Origin: JAFKFH01 sp017307375
GTDB lineage: Bacteria > Pseudomonadota > Alphaproteobacteria > Ferrovibrionales > Ferrovibrionaceae
NCBI GenBank assembly: GCA_965229335.1
Contig: OZ245874.1
Coordinates: 1,736,001-1,800,000 of the forward strand
Length of the DNA: 64,000 bases
Direction: 5' to 3'
Shown: one piece after another, positions 1-8,436 of the stretch
Layout: each line of letters begins with the position of its first letter
Position numbering within the stretch: position 1 is the first letter of the stretch
Program-made: the position numbers and the translations under genes
Notes under the pieces: model-generated
The model's input: the letters and a program-made list of their open reading frames with translations, nothing else
What the model was told of the DNA's origin: nothing
Databases searched by the model: none

Positions 1-1008
1 GTCACCAACGGCATGCGCATGGCGGTGGACGAGATCAACGCGCGCGGCGGCATCAACGGCCGCCAGCTGAAGCTGCTGGTCGAGGACGACGGCTACGACC
101 CGAAGAAGACGATGCTGGTGACACAGAAGCTGATCACCCGCGACAAGATCCTGGCCCTGGTCGGACCGATGGGCGCCGCGACCTCCGGCCCGGCGATGCC
201 TTACGTGCTGAAGCAGGGGGTGCCCCACCTGTTCCCGGTGGCGTCGTCGGAAATCTTCTTCGATCCCTATGACCGGCTCAAGTTCTCGATCTTCACGCCG
301 TGGTCGGCCCAGACCTACCAGGGCGTCAAGTGGTTCAACGCCACCAAGGGGCGGAAGGCGATCGGCGCCCTGGTCCAGGACGACGAGTTCGGCGCCAGCG
401 TGCAGAAGGGCGTCGAGGAAGCTGTCAAGGAGTTGAAGCTGCCGCTCACGGTGGTGACCTACAAGCGCGGCACGACCGACTTCTCCAGCCAGATCGCCAA
501 GTTGAAGAACGAAGGCGTCGACGTCGTCATCCTGGGCACGCCGATCCGCGAATCGGTCGCCGCGGTGGCCGAGGCCCGCAAGGCCGGCTGGAACGTCGAC
601 ATGATGGTGACCACGTCGGGCTATGCGCCGGAAGTCGTCAAGCTCGGCGGCGACACCGTCGAGGGCCTCTACGGTACGGCCCAGACGCCGATCCCGTACT
701 ACGAGACCGCCTCGCCCGAACTGAAGGCCTGGATCGAGTCCTACAAGAAGCAGTTCAACGTCGATCCCAATCCCCAGGCGGTGATCGGCTACCAGATCAT
801 CACGCTGTTCGCCGAAGGGGCGAAGAACGCGGGCAAGGACCTGACCGTCGACAGCCTGATCAAGGGCCTGGAAGCGGTGCATGACTACAAGGACATCTTC
901 GGCACCGCGCCGATGTCGTTCGGCCCGAACCGCCGGCTGGCCACCAACACGCCGATCCTGTTCGAAGTCAAGGGTGGCCGCTGGGTGCAGATCCAGTCGC
1001 TGCAGTAA
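1..1008 (+). CDS. Liv-type ABC transporter substrate-binding protein (5' truncated by window edge)
   Basis: Periplasmic solute-binding component of a branched-chain-amino-acid-family ABC importer. The frame is open from the first base, so the start and signal peptide (roughly 50-60 residues in this family) lie outside the window; 335 residues remain. What is visible is a type I periplasmic-binding fold: DEINARGGINGR near the beginning and GPMGAATSGPAMPY a little later are typical of the Peripla_BP_6 group. No LivHMGF genes follow, so its permease must lie upstream or be shared. A hairpin terminator follows directly, so it is probably the last gene of its operon. The ligand cannot be told from sequence; the CoA ligase and dehydrogenases nearby suggest an organic acid rather than an amino acid (inference). 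Confidence 0.9.
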   Translation, partial: VTNGMRMAVDEINARGGINGRQLKLLVEDDGYDPKKTMLVTQKLITRDKILALVGPMGAATSGPAMPYVLKQGVPHLFPVASSEIFFDPYDRLKFSIFTPWSAQTYQGVKWFNATKGRKAIGALVQDDEFGASVQKGVEEAVKELKLPLTVVTYKRGTTDFSSQIAKLKNEGVDVVILGTPIRESVAAVAEARKAGWNVDMMVTTSGYAPEVVKLGGDTVEGLYGTAQTPIPYYETASPELKAWIESYKKQFNVDPNPQAVIGYQIITLFAEGAKNAGKDLTVDSLIKGLEAVHDYKDIFGTAPMSFGPNRRLATNTPILFEVKGGRWVQIQSLQ

Positions 1009-1021
1009 CGGTTTCTCCCCG

Positions 1022-1050
1022 GAGGGCGCGCCGGCCGCGCCCTCTTCTTT
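1022..1050 (+). terminator. Rho-independent terminator after the binding-protein gene
   Basis: A perfect 9-bp stem (GAGGGCGCG at 1022-1030 with CGCGCCCTC at 1036-1044) with a 5-base loop is followed by the pyrimidine run TTCTTT. It begins 14 bases after the stop codon of the binding-protein gene and ends just before the CoA-ligase start, so it should separate the two transcripts or reduce read-through. Confidence 0.75.
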
Positions 1051-1062
1051 TCCGACCCATGG

Positions 1063-2637
1063 ATGGCGCGTTTACCGATGGACAGGCTCGACGATCCGCA
1101 GCTCTTCATTCCCGACATTCTGGCCAGCCACGCCAAGTGGTATCCGCAGAAGGAGGCGGTGATCTGCGGCCCGCGCCGGGCGACCTGGGCGGAATTCAAC
1201 GCCGGCATCACCCGCGTGGCGAACGGACTTCTCGCCCTGGGAATCGGCCGGGGCCACAAGGTCGCCATCGCGATGACCAACAGCGTCGAGATGCTCGAGG
1301 TGATGTTCGGCATCGTCAAGGCGGGGGCCTGCGCCGTGCCGCTGTCGTCGCTGCTGTCGCCGGAGGCGATCGCCACGCTGATCGACGATTCCGACGCCTG
1401 CGCGATCTTCGTTTCCGCCCCGCTCGACAAGCTTGTCCTGCCGGGCGAGGCGAAACTCGGCAAGCTTCGTCCCGATGCGCGCTTCGCGCATGGCTTCGTG
1501 GCACCGGGCTGGCGGAATCTCGGCGACTGGGCCGCGGGGCAGTCGGTGGCCGATCCGGGTGTCAGGTACCGGATAGCCGACGACTTCAACATCATCTATT
1601 CGTCGGGCACCACCGGCATTCCCAAGGGCATCGTGCAGAGCCACAAGGCACGCCAGCACTGGGCCTATTCGAACGCGCTGGAACTGCGCGTCGACCGCAC
1701 CGCGAAGGCGCTGACGACCACCTCGCTCTGCTCGAACGGCACCTTCCTCGTCATGCTGCCCGCGCTGTTCATGGGGGCGACGCTGGTCGTGATGGAAGCC
1801 TTTGATCCACGCGGCTTCCTCGAAACCCTGCAGCGCGAGCGCTGCACCCATACCTTCATGGTGCCGACGCAGTGGATCGTCACCATGGCGCTGCCCGATT
1901 TCGACGCCTACGACACGTCGTCGCTGCAGATGATGCTGTGCGCCGGCTCGCCGCTGCGCGGCGACACCAAGCTCGAGATCGCGCGGCGCTTCGGTCCGAA
2001 CATCACCGAGCTCTACGGGTGCAGCGAGGGGCTTGCCACCATGCTGCGCCCGGCGCAGATGGCCGGCAAGATCGGTTCGGTCGGCACACCGGTCCTGGGT
2101 TTCGAGCTGGCGATCATCGGCAACGACGATCATGAAGTACCGCGTGGCGAGATCGGCGAGATCGTCGGTTACGGCCCCGGGCTGATGACCGAGTACTACA
2201 AACGGCCCGAGGCGACCGCCGACACGATCTGGCGCGATGCCCATGGCCGCAGCTTCCTGCGGACCGGCGATATCGGCCGGCTGGACGAGGACGGCTTCCT
2301 CTACATCCTCGACCGCAAGAAGGACATGATCATCTCCGGTGGCTTCAATGTCTTCGCCATCGATATCGAAACGGTGCTGGGCAGGCATCCCGACGTGCTG
2401 GACGTGACCGTCATCGCCGTGCCGCACGAAAAATGGGGCGAGACTCCGCTCGGCATCGTCATCCCGCGTGACGGCGCCGCGACCCCGGCCGACGAGATCT
2501 GCGCCTGGGCCAACGAGCTGTTGTCCAAGCACCAGCGGCTGTCGGGCGTCGTCTTCCGAACGGAGTTGCCCCGCAACGCCCTGGGCAAGGTGCTGAAGCG
2601 CGAATTGCGCAACGAGTTCTGGCCGGCGGCGTCCTGA
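1063..2637 (+). CDS. AMP-forming acyl-CoA synthetase / ligase
   Basis: Activates a carboxylic acid to its CoA thioester through an acyl-adenylate, in the cytoplasm. The 524 residues carry the ANL-family motifs in order: YSSGTTGIPKG (about 179-189), ELYGCSEG in the middle, RTGDIGRLDEDG followed by DRKKDMIISGGFN, and the C-terminal PRNALGKVLK with the adenylation lysine. The ATG at 1063 has no good ribosome-binding site; an in-frame ATG at 1078 is an alternative. The protein is clearly paralogous to the ligase at 19031-20542 (shared DRKKDMIISGGFN and PRNALGK blocks), so the two probably handle related acids. The next gene starts 3 bases after its stop, so they form an operon. Substrate unknown. 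Confidence 0.9.
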   Translation: MARLPMDRLDDPQLFIPDILASHAKWYPQKEAVICGPRRATWAEFNAGITRVANGLLALGIGRGHKVAIAMTNSVEMLEVMFGIVKAGACAVPLSSLLSPEAIATLIDDSDACAIFVSAPLDKLVLPGEAKLGKLRPDARFAHGFVAPGWRNLGDWAAGQSVADPGVRYRIADDFNIIYSSGTTGIPKGIVQSHKARQHWAYSNALELRVDRTAKALTTTSLCSNGTFLVMLPALFMGATLVVMEAFDPRGFLETLQRERCTHTFMVPTQWIVTMALPDFDAYDTSSLQMMLCAGSPLRGDTKLEIARRFGPNITELYGCSEGLATMLRPAQMAGKIGSVGTPVLGFELAIIGNDDHEVPRGEIGEIVGYGPGLMTEYYKRPEATADTIWRDAHGRSFLRTGDIGRLDEDGFLYILDRKKDMIISGGFNVFAIDIETVLGRHPDVLDVTVIAVPHEKWGETPLGIVIPRDGAATPADEICAWANELLSKHQRLSGVVFRTELPRNALGKVLKRELRNEFWPAAS

Positions 2638-2639
2638 CC

Positions 2640-3569
2640 GTGCGGGTGGTGATCTGGGGCGCCGGCGGCGTCGGCGGCTATCTCGGCGCGCGCCTGGCAC
2701 AGGGCGGCGCGCAGGTCGCCTTCGTCGCTCGCGGCGCCCATCTCGCGGCGATGCGCAGCCACGGCTTGCGCATCGAAAGCCCTTTGGGGGACGCGCATAT
2801 CGCGCCGGTCGAGGCGAGCGACGATCCCGCCGATCTGGCGCCGGCCGACGTGATCGCAGTGACGGTCAAGGGCCGTGATCTCGCCGAAGCGGCCGGGCGG
2901 CTGGCGCCGCTGCTGAAGCCCGGCACGGCGGTCATTTCATTCCTCAACGGCGTCGAAAGCGTCGGCATCCTCGGCGATGCCGTCGGCGCCGCGCGGGTGA
3001 TGGGCGGTATCTGCTACATGCCGCTGGTGGTATCGGCGCCGGGCGTGATCGGTCATACCGGCCGGGTCAATCGCTATGTCTTCGGCGAGGTCGGCGGCCA
3101 GCGCAGCACGCGCGCGCTGGCGTTCGAGGCGGCATGCCGGGCCGGCGGTCTCGATGCCGTGCTGTCGGAGGATATCGAGCGCGATCTGTGGCTGAAATTC
3201 ATCATGCTGGCCCCGTTCAGCGCGATGACCTGCCTGACGCGCGCGCCGCTCGGCGTCTTCCTGGCGGATGCCGCTGCGCGCGCGCAGTACGAGGCCGGCA
3301 TGGTCGAGGTCGCCGCGGTCGGCCGCGCCCTGGGCGTTCGCCTGCCCGACGATGCCGTGGCCCGCAACATGGCGTTCGCCCTGAACCGGGCCGATCCCGC
3401 GACCCGGTCGTCGATGCTGGAAGACCTCGAGCGCGGCCGGCCGCTGGAACTCGACTCACTGGTCGGGTCGGTGGTGCGCCTGGCGGCCCGTGCCGGGGTG
3501 GATGTCCCGTTTCACCGCATGGCGCAAGCGGTGCTGGGGGTGCACCGCGACGGACATCAGTCGCGATAG
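2640..3569 (+). CDS. Ketopantoate reductase family protein (2-dehydropantoate 2-reductase-like)
   Basis: NADPH-dependent reductase of the PanE/ApbA family, 309 residues, GTG start. The N-terminal Rossmann motif GAGGVGGYLGARL is at residues 8-20. The C-terminal domain has the family's catalytic lysine region (DLWLKFIMLAPFSAMTCLTR) and the substrate-binding SSMLEDLERGRPLELD. It is translationally coupled to the upstream CoA ligase. Many catabolic clusters carry PanE-like paralogues that reduce other 2-oxo or 3-oxo acids, and nothing else for pantothenate is nearby, so a catabolic role is more likely than vitamin synthesis (inference). Its 3' end overlaps the convergent aldolase gene by 13 bases. 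Confidence 0.85.
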   Translation: MRVVIWGAGGVGGYLGARLAQGGAQVAFVARGAHLAAMRSHGLRIESPLGDAHIAPVEASDDPADLAPADVIAVTVKGRDLAEAAGRLAPLLKPGTAVISFLNGVESVGILGDAVGAARVMGGICYMPLVVSAPGVIGHTGRVNRYVFGEVGGQRSTRALAFEAACRAGGLDAVLSEDIERDLWLKFIMLAPFSAMTCLTRAPLGVFLADAAARAQYEAGMVEVAAVGRALGVRLPDDAVARNMAFALNRADPATRSSMLEDLERGRPLELDSLVGSVVRLAARAGVDVPFHRMAQAVLGVHRDGHQSR

Positions 3570-4324
3570 CCGGGGTCGAGCCGGTCGAGCTTGCGGGTGA
3601 GTGCCGCGAATTCGCGTTCGCCGGGGGCCCAGCCGAACCCAGCCTTGGCCTGGGCGGCCGCCAGGTCCTGCACCTCGGGCGAGGGCATTTCCAGGGGCTG
3701 GTTGCCGGCCAGGGCGGCGACCTGCATGCGGCAGGCGCGGTCCAGGTAGAACATGTAGATGAAGGCTTCCGGGATGGTGCGGCCGACGGTCAGCGTGCCG
3801 TGATTGCGCAGGATCATCAGGTTCCTGTCGCCGAGATCGGCGACCAGCCGGGCCTTCTCGCCCTCGCGCAGCGCCAGGCCCTCATAGGCATGATAGGCAA
3901 TCCTGCCCCAGTACAGCATCGCCGTCTGCGTCAGCGGCAGCAGGCCGTGCTTCTGTGCCGATACCGCCGAACCGGCAATGGTATGCAGGTGGATCACGCA
4001 GTGTACGTCCGGCCGCCCGGCGTGAACGGCCGAATGGATGACAAAACCCGCCGGGTTGATCGGGCCTGCGCCCTCGTCGACGATATGGCCGGCCAGATCG
4101 ACCTTGACGAGGTTCGACGCCGTCACCTCTTCGTAGAGCAGCCCGAAGGGATTGAGCAGGAAGTGATCCTCGGGCCCCGGGACGCGGGCAGAGATATGGG
4201 TGTAGATCAGGTCGTCCAGCCCCAGCATGGCGAAAATGCGATAGCAGGCGGCGAGTTGCACCCGTACCTGCCATTCCTCGGCACTGATCCCCGCGCGCCG
4301 GGTTGCCGTTGCCGTCTGGGCCAT
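3557..4324 (-). CDS. Class II aldolase/adducin family protein
   Basis: Zinc-dependent class II aldolase fold (fuculose-phosphate aldolase / adducin head), 255 residues from the chosen start. The ATG at 4324 (MAQTATATRR) is preferred to an upstream in-frame ATG at 4393 because it has a GGAAG ribosome-binding site at proper spacing. Metal-binding histidines are visible in VIHLHT and in ILRNHGTLTVG. Members act as aldolases, decarboxylases or epimerases on small hydroxy acids; the family alone does not settle the reaction. It is divergent from the PhyH dioxygenase gene and shares a short AT-rich promoter region with it, which suggests common control. It lies close to another aldolase (HpcH/HpaI type) that uses a different fold. 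Confidence 0.87.
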   Translation of the reverse strand: MAQTATATRRAGISAEEWQVRVQLAACYRIFAMLGLDDLIYTHISARVPGPEDHFLLNPFGLLYEEVTASNLVKVDLAGHIVDEGAGPINPAGFVIHSAVHAGRPDVHCVIHLHTIAGSAVSAQKHGLLPLTQTAMLYWGRIAYHAYEGLALREGEKARLVADLGDRNLMILRNHGTLTVGRTIPEAFIYMFYLDRACRMQVAALAGNQPLEMPSPEVQDLAAAQAKAGFGWAPGEREFAALTRKLDRLDPGYRD

Positions 4325-4387
4325 CTGCGCTTCCTTTCCCCGTCTCTTCCGGCCAGGGTCGTACCGTCCCGCTCGATGGTCAACAAA

Positions 4388-4403
4388 AAACAAATACTTG
4401 TTT
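4388..4403. promoter_or_regulatory. Candidate operator in the divergent aldolase / PhyH promoter
   Basis: Inverted half-sites AAACAA and TTGTTT are separated by four bases (ATAC) inside an AT-rich patch between two divergent starts (4324 on minus, 4458 on plus). This is the right place for a repressor or activator shared by both transcripts. It does not match the ATAACATA-type operator found further right. No regulator gene lies next to it, so the binding protein is unknown. Confidence 0.4.
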
Positions 4404-4457
4404 GGTAAATGGAGCGACCTAGACTGGCCGCCGAGATTTCCATGGGAGGAAATGCCG

Positions 4458-5264
4458 ATGCTGACCGAAACCCAGGTTTCAGCCTACCGCGATCGCGGTT
4501 TCGTGCTGATCCCAGGCCTTTTCGACGCTGCCGAGCTCAGCGTCTTGAACGATGCGGTCGCCGATCTCGGCCGGCATGACGGGCCCGAGGTGATGCGCGA
4601 GGCCGATGGGCGGCCGCATGTCGTCTATGGCATGCACCGCCTGGACGACCGGCTCGCCGCGCTGGCGCGGCACCCGCGGATCGTCGCGATCGCGCAGGCG
4701 CTGATCGGCAAGCCGATCTATGTCCACCAGTCGCGGGTCAACGTGAAGCAGTATCGCGGCGCCGTCGTCGATTGGCATCAGGATTTCGGCACCTACCATC
4801 GGGTCGACGGGGTGCCACGGCCGGACGGCATCATGATCTCGATCTTCCTCGACGACATCTCCGATCTGAACGCGCCGCTGCTGGTGGTACCGGGCACGCA
4901 TCATTCCGGCATCGTCAGCGAGGCGCGCATCAACCCGGAAGCCGAGGATGCCGGCCGCGCGGCGAAGTATCGCTACGACATCAGCGAGGAAACGCTCGGC
5001 GGCCTGGTCAGGCAGCACGGGCTGGAATCGGTGACCGGGCCGCGCGGGTCGGTGCTGTTCCTGCACATGAACGTCGTGCACGGCTCGACCGTGAACATCA
5101 CGCCGTTCCGTCGGATCATCCTCTATCTCAACGTCTGCGCGACCGACAATCGCGGCGAGACCTTTGCCCGGCCCGAATATCTCGCCGCCCGCGATTTCGG
5201 CGCGATCGAACCGCTGGGGCCCGACTGCCTGACCCGCTTTGCCCGGAGTGGTGCCGATGCGTGA
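4458..5264 (+). CDS. Phytanoyl-CoA dioxygenase (PhyH) family protein
   Basis: Non-haem Fe(II)/2-oxoglutarate-dependent hydroxylase, 268 residues. The metal triad can be read as DWHQDF (His and Asp of HxD) in the first half and a distal His in the VVHGS segment; the latter is followed by an Arg-containing stretch that would bind 2-oxoglutarate. Start choice: GGGAGGA at 4444-4450 sits 7 bases before the ATG at 4458 (MLTETQ); the ATG at 4452 is too close and an in-frame alternative at 4398 has no support. The downstream HpcH/HpaI aldolase overlaps its end by 8 bases, so the two are translationally coupled and probably act in sequence, hydroxylation then C-C cleavage (inference). Substrate unknown. 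Confidence 0.85.
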   Translation: MLTETQVSAYRDRGFVLIPGLFDAAELSVLNDAVADLGRHDGPEVMREADGRPHVVYGMHRLDDRLAALARHPRIVAIAQALIGKPIYVHQSRVNVKQYRGAVVDWHQDFGTYHRVDGVPRPDGIMISIFLDDISDLNAPLLVVPGTHHSGIVSEARINPEAEDAGRAAKYRYDISEETLGGLVRQHGLESVTGPRGSVLFLHMNVVHGSTVNITPFRRIILYLNVCATDNRGETFARPEYLAARDFGAIEPLGPDCLTRFARSGADA

Positions 5265-6027
5265 CAATCCGGTCAAGACCCGGCTTGCCGCCGGCGAGGT
5301 GGTGCTGGGCACCATGGTGTTCGAGTTCGCCACGCCCGGCCTGCCGGCGCTGCTCGCCGCGTCGGGGGCGGAATTCGTGCTCTACGACATGGAGCATTCG
5401 GGGTTCTCGATTCCCGACATGAAGGTCCAGTTCGGCCTCTGCCGCGGCGCCGGCATCATCCCGCTGGTGCGGCCGCCCGAGAAGACCTACGAGACCGTCG
5501 CGCAGTTGCTCGACTGTGGCGCCATGGGCCTGATGCTGCAGAAGGTCGAAAGCGGCGCCGAGGCGGCGGAGATCGTTTCCTGGACGCGCTATCCTACCGC
5601 CGGCATCCGCGGCGCCTTCTTCGGCGGGGCGCATGACGATTTCACCGGTGGTTCGCTCGACGACAAGATGCGCAGGGCCGAGGCGCGCACGATCGTCATG
5701 CCGATGATCGAATCACGGGCCGGGGTGGCGGCGGTCGACGAGATCGTCGCGACGCCGGGCGTCGACGGCGTTCATCTCGGCCAGTACGACCTGTCGCTGT
5801 CGCTGGGCCTGCCCGGCCAGTTCGACCATCCCGAGATCCAGGGCGCGATCGACGCGATCCTCGCCGCCTGCCGGCGGCACGGCAAGTTTGCCGCCTGCAT
5901 GGCGCCCACGGTCGACCTGGCCCGCGACTGGCGCGGCCGCGGTTTCACCCTGATTTCCTACGGCATGGATTCCGGCCTGCTGGCCGGGGCCCTGTCTGCC
6001 GGACTGAACGGCATCCGCGCCGGGTGA
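5257..6027 (+). CDS. HpcH/HpaI family aldolase (4-hydroxy-2-oxoheptanedioate-aldolase type)
   Basis: Class II, divalent-metal-dependent pyruvate aldolase with TIM-barrel fold, 256 residues. Such enzymes split 4-hydroxy-2-oxo acids into pyruvate (or glyoxylate-type products) and an aldehyde. Visible motifs are YDMEHSGF near residue 43, PMIESRAGV containing the metal-binding Glu, and the following GVDGVHLGQYDLS with the metal-binding Asp. The ATG at 5257 has GGAG nine bases upstream; the in-frame TTG at 5239 is less likely. The gene overlaps the PhyH gene by 8 bases. The family is broad and also includes citramalate- and macrophomate-type enzymes, so the exact substrate is open. Confidence 0.87.
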   Translation: MRDNPVKTRLAAGEVVLGTMVFEFATPGLPALLAASGAEFVLYDMEHSGFSIPDMKVQFGLCRGAGIIPLVRPPEKTYETVAQLLDCGAMGLMLQKVESGAEAAEIVSWTRYPTAGIRGAFFGGAHDDFTGGSLDDKMRRAEARTIVMPMIESRAGVAAVDEIVATPGVDGVHLGQYDLSLSLGLPGQFDHPEIQGAIDAILAACRRHGKFAACMAPTVDLARDWRGRGFTLISYGMDSGLLAGALSAGLNGIRAG

Positions 6028-6033
6028 TGATTT

Positions 6034-6055
6034 TTAGTCAAATGATTAATTAATC
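6034..6055. promoter_or_regulatory. AT-rich palindromic site before the acyl-CoA dehydrogenase pair
   Basis: The 78-base gap between the aldolase and the first acyl-CoA dehydrogenase contains two overlapping dyads: an imperfect TTAGTCA-AA-TGATTAA (6034-6049) and a perfect 12-bp GATTAATTAATC (6044-6055). In this GC-rich genome such a patch is a likely promoter/operator for the downstream dehydrogenase operon. The binding protein is unknown. Confidence 0.35.
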
Positions 6056-6105
6056 TTGCGGCCGAGGGTTGCGAAGCGCAGACTTGGAAAAAAGGGAGGA
6101 TCGCG

Positions 6106-7191
6106 ATGAACTTCGATTTTTCCGACGAGCAGCGCGAATTGCGCGACCAGGTCCGCCGCTTTCTCGCCCAGCACGCCAGTCCCCGTTCTGCCATCGCCGC
6201 CGGCGGCCATGATCCGGCCCTGTGGCGGGGCATGGCCGAACTCGGCCTGCTCGGCATCGCCATCCCGGAGGAATACGGCGGTGCGGGGGCGGGATATCTC
6301 GAACTGTGCGTCGTGGCCGAGGAGGTCGGCCGCGCCCTGGCGCCGGTGCCGTTCTCGTCCTCGGCCTGCCTTGCCGCCGAATTCATCCTGCAGGCCGGCA
6401 GCGAGGCGCAGAAGCGCGCCTGGCTGCCCCGGCTGGCGGATGGCACGGCGATCGCGGTGTTCGCCGCGGTCGAAGGCGTCGGCGATGCCGCGCCCGACCG
6501 AATCGCTGCGACCGTGTCGGGTGGACGGCTGACCGGCATCAAGTCGCCGGTACTGGATGGCGGTGTGGCCGATCTCGGCATCGTCGCGGCGCGGGGGGCC
6601 GACGGCATCGGTCTCTATCTTGTCGACCTGCGGGGGGCCGGGGTCGCGCGCAGCGGCCTCGACAGCGTGGACCCGACCCGTTCGCTGGTCGAGATCCGCT
6701 TCGAGGGCGCACCGGCCGAACCTCTGGGCGAGGCCGGCTGGGATACCGTCGAACGCATGCTGGACCGTGCCGCGGTGCCGCTGGCCTTCGAGCAGGTCGG
6801 CGGTGCCGACCGGGCGCTGGAGATGGCCCGCGACTACGCGCTGGAGCGTGTCGCCTTCGGCCGCCCGATCGGGTCGTTCCAGGCGGTCAAGCACATGCTG
6901 GCCGACATGTATGTCTCGGCCACGCTCGCCCGCTCTAACGCCTACTGGGCGGCCTGGGCGCTGGCGACCGACGCCGCCGAGCTTGGTCAGGCCGCCGCCT
7001 CGGCCAGGGTCAGCGCGACCGAGGCCTTTGGCCATTGCGCCCGCAACAACATCCAGGTCCACGGCGGCATGGGCTTTACCTGGGAGTTCGACTGCCACCT
7101 GTTCTATCGCCGCGCCGCGCTGCTGGCGACCGCGCTGGGCGGGCCGGCGCTATGGGAAGACCGGCTCGTCGCGCAGTTGCGCGCGGCCTGA
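6106..7191 (+). CDS. Acyl-CoA dehydrogenase
   Basis: FAD-dependent alpha,beta-dehydrogenase of acyl-CoA thioesters, 361 residues, cytoplasmic, passing electrons to ETF. The N-terminal helical domain (FDFSDEQRELRDQVRRF) and the C-terminal signatures ERVAFGRPIGSFQAVKH and HGGMGFTWEFDCHLFYRRA are clear. The middle beta domain is short and divergent, as in the FadE-like subunits often paired with a second dehydrogenase in steroid or branched-acid degradation. A strong GGGAGG site precedes the ATG. The next dehydrogenase starts 12 bases downstream, so the two probably form an alpha-beta heteromer (inference from tandem arrangement and unequal lengths of 361 and 406 residues). Confidence 0.9.
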   Translation: MNFDFSDEQRELRDQVRRFLAQHASPRSAIAAGGHDPALWRGMAELGLLGIAIPEEYGGAGAGYLELCVVAEEVGRALAPVPFSSSACLAAEFILQAGSEAQKRAWLPRLADGTAIAVFAAVEGVGDAAPDRIAATVSGGRLTGIKSPVLDGGVADLGIVAARGADGIGLYLVDLRGAGVARSGLDSVDPTRSLVEIRFEGAPAEPLGEAGWDTVERMLDRAAVPLAFEQVGGADRALEMARDYALERVAFGRPIGSFQAVKHMLADMYVSATLARSNAYWAAWALATDAAELGQAAASARVSATEAFGHCARNNIQVHGGMGFTWEFDCHLFYRRAALLATALGGPALWEDRLVAQLRAA

Positions 7192-7203
7192 GGGAGGCTC
7201 GAG

Positions 7204-8424
7204 ATGGACTTCGACGATACCGCCGAGGAAGCCGCCTTCCGCGCCGAGGCGCGCGCCTGGCTGCGGGCCAACGTGCCGACCGAATACGAAGCCGACCTCC
7301 GGTCCTCGCCGTTCGGCCGGATCGCGCTACGCAACCGCGACATCGTCGCGGCCTCGAAGGCCTGGCAGAAGCGCAAGGCCGAGGCCGGCTGGGCCTGCCT
7401 GCACTGGCCGAAGGACTATGGCGGCCGCGGTGCCAGCCCGATCGAGCGGGTGATCTGGCAGCAGGAGGAGGGGATCTATTCCAAGCTCTCCTCGCTGTTC
7501 ATCGTCGGCCACGGCATGTGCGGCCCGACGGTGATGGCCTATGCCGACGAAGCGCAGAAGCGGCGCTACCTGCCGCCGCTGGCCGCCGGCGAGGAAATCT
7601 GGTGCCAGCTGTTTTCCGAGCCGGCCTGCGGCTCCGACCTCGCGGGCCTGCGCACGCGGGCCGAGCGCGACGGCGACGACTGGGTCGTCAACGGCCAGAA
7701 GATCTGGACCAGCCACGCCCATCTTTCCGACTATGGCATCCTGCTGACCCGTACCGATCCCACCGTGCCCAAGCACCAGGGACTGACCATGTTCTTCCTG
7801 GACATGCGCAGCCCGGGGGTCGAGATCAGGCCGATCCGCCAGGGCGACGGCCAGGCCGAATTCAACGAGGTCTACTTCACCGACGTCCGCATCCCGGACG
7901 CCCAGCGGCTCGGCCGGCCGGGCGAGGGCTGGTCGGTGGCGCTGACGACGCTGATGAACGAGCGGCTGTCGATCGGCGCGGTGATGCCGACGGGCTTCCC
8001 CGAAATGCTCGCCTTCTGCTGCACGCCCGGGCCCGACGGCCGCGCCCCGGTCGACGACAGCGCGGTGCGCAAGCGCCTGGCCCGCTGGGCTGCGCGCAGC
8101 TCGGGGCTGCGCTTCACCGCGCAACGCTCGATCTCGGCGATGTCGCGCGGCAACATGCCGGGACCGGAGAATTCGATCGGCAAGCTGGTCGCCGGCACCA
8201 TGATGCAGGAGATCGCCGGCTACGCGCTCGAACTGATGGGGCCCGCCGGCATGATCGCGGACGGCCAGTCCCAGGCAATGATGCTGCGCTCGCCCGCCAC
8301 CCGGGTCGAGGGCGGTACCGACGAGATCCTGCGCAACATCATCGCCGAACGCGTGCTGGGCCTGCCCGCCGACATCCGCGTCGACAAGGACGTGCCGTTC
8401 AATCAGATCGCACGGACCGGCTAG
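7204..8424 (+). CDS. Acyl-CoA dehydrogenase (second subunit of a tandem pair)
   Basis: FAD-dependent acyl-CoA dehydrogenase, 406 residues, with intact FAD-binding motifs: FSEPACGSDLAGLRTRA and NGQKIWTSHA in the middle beta domain, and the C-terminal VEGGTDEILRNIIAERVLG. It follows the first dehydrogenase with a good GGGAGG site and belongs to the same transcript. Compared with its partner it keeps the full flavin-binding set, so it may be the FAD-holding subunit. The gene ends 12 bases before the convergent TetR gene. Substrate chain type cannot be told from sequence. Confidence 0.92.
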   Translation: MDFDDTAEEAAFRAEARAWLRANVPTEYEADLRSSPFGRIALRNRDIVAASKAWQKRKAEAGWACLHWPKDYGGRGASPIERVIWQQEEGIYSKLSSLFIVGHGMCGPTVMAYADEAQKRRYLPPLAAGEEIWCQLFSEPACGSDLAGLRTRAERDGDDWVVNGQKIWTSHAHLSDYGILLTRTDPTVPKHQGLTMFFLDMRSPGVEIRPIRQGDGQAEFNEVYFTDVRIPDAQRLGRPGEGWSVALTTLMNERLSIGAVMPTGFPEMLAFCCTPGPDGRAPVDDSAVRKRLARWAARSSGLRFTAQRSISAMSRGNMPGPENSIGKLVAGTMMQEIAGYALELMGPAGMIADGQSQAMMLRSPATRVEGGTDEILRNIIAERVLGLPADIRVDKDVPFNQIARTG

Positions 8425-8436
8425 GCCTCGCCGATG

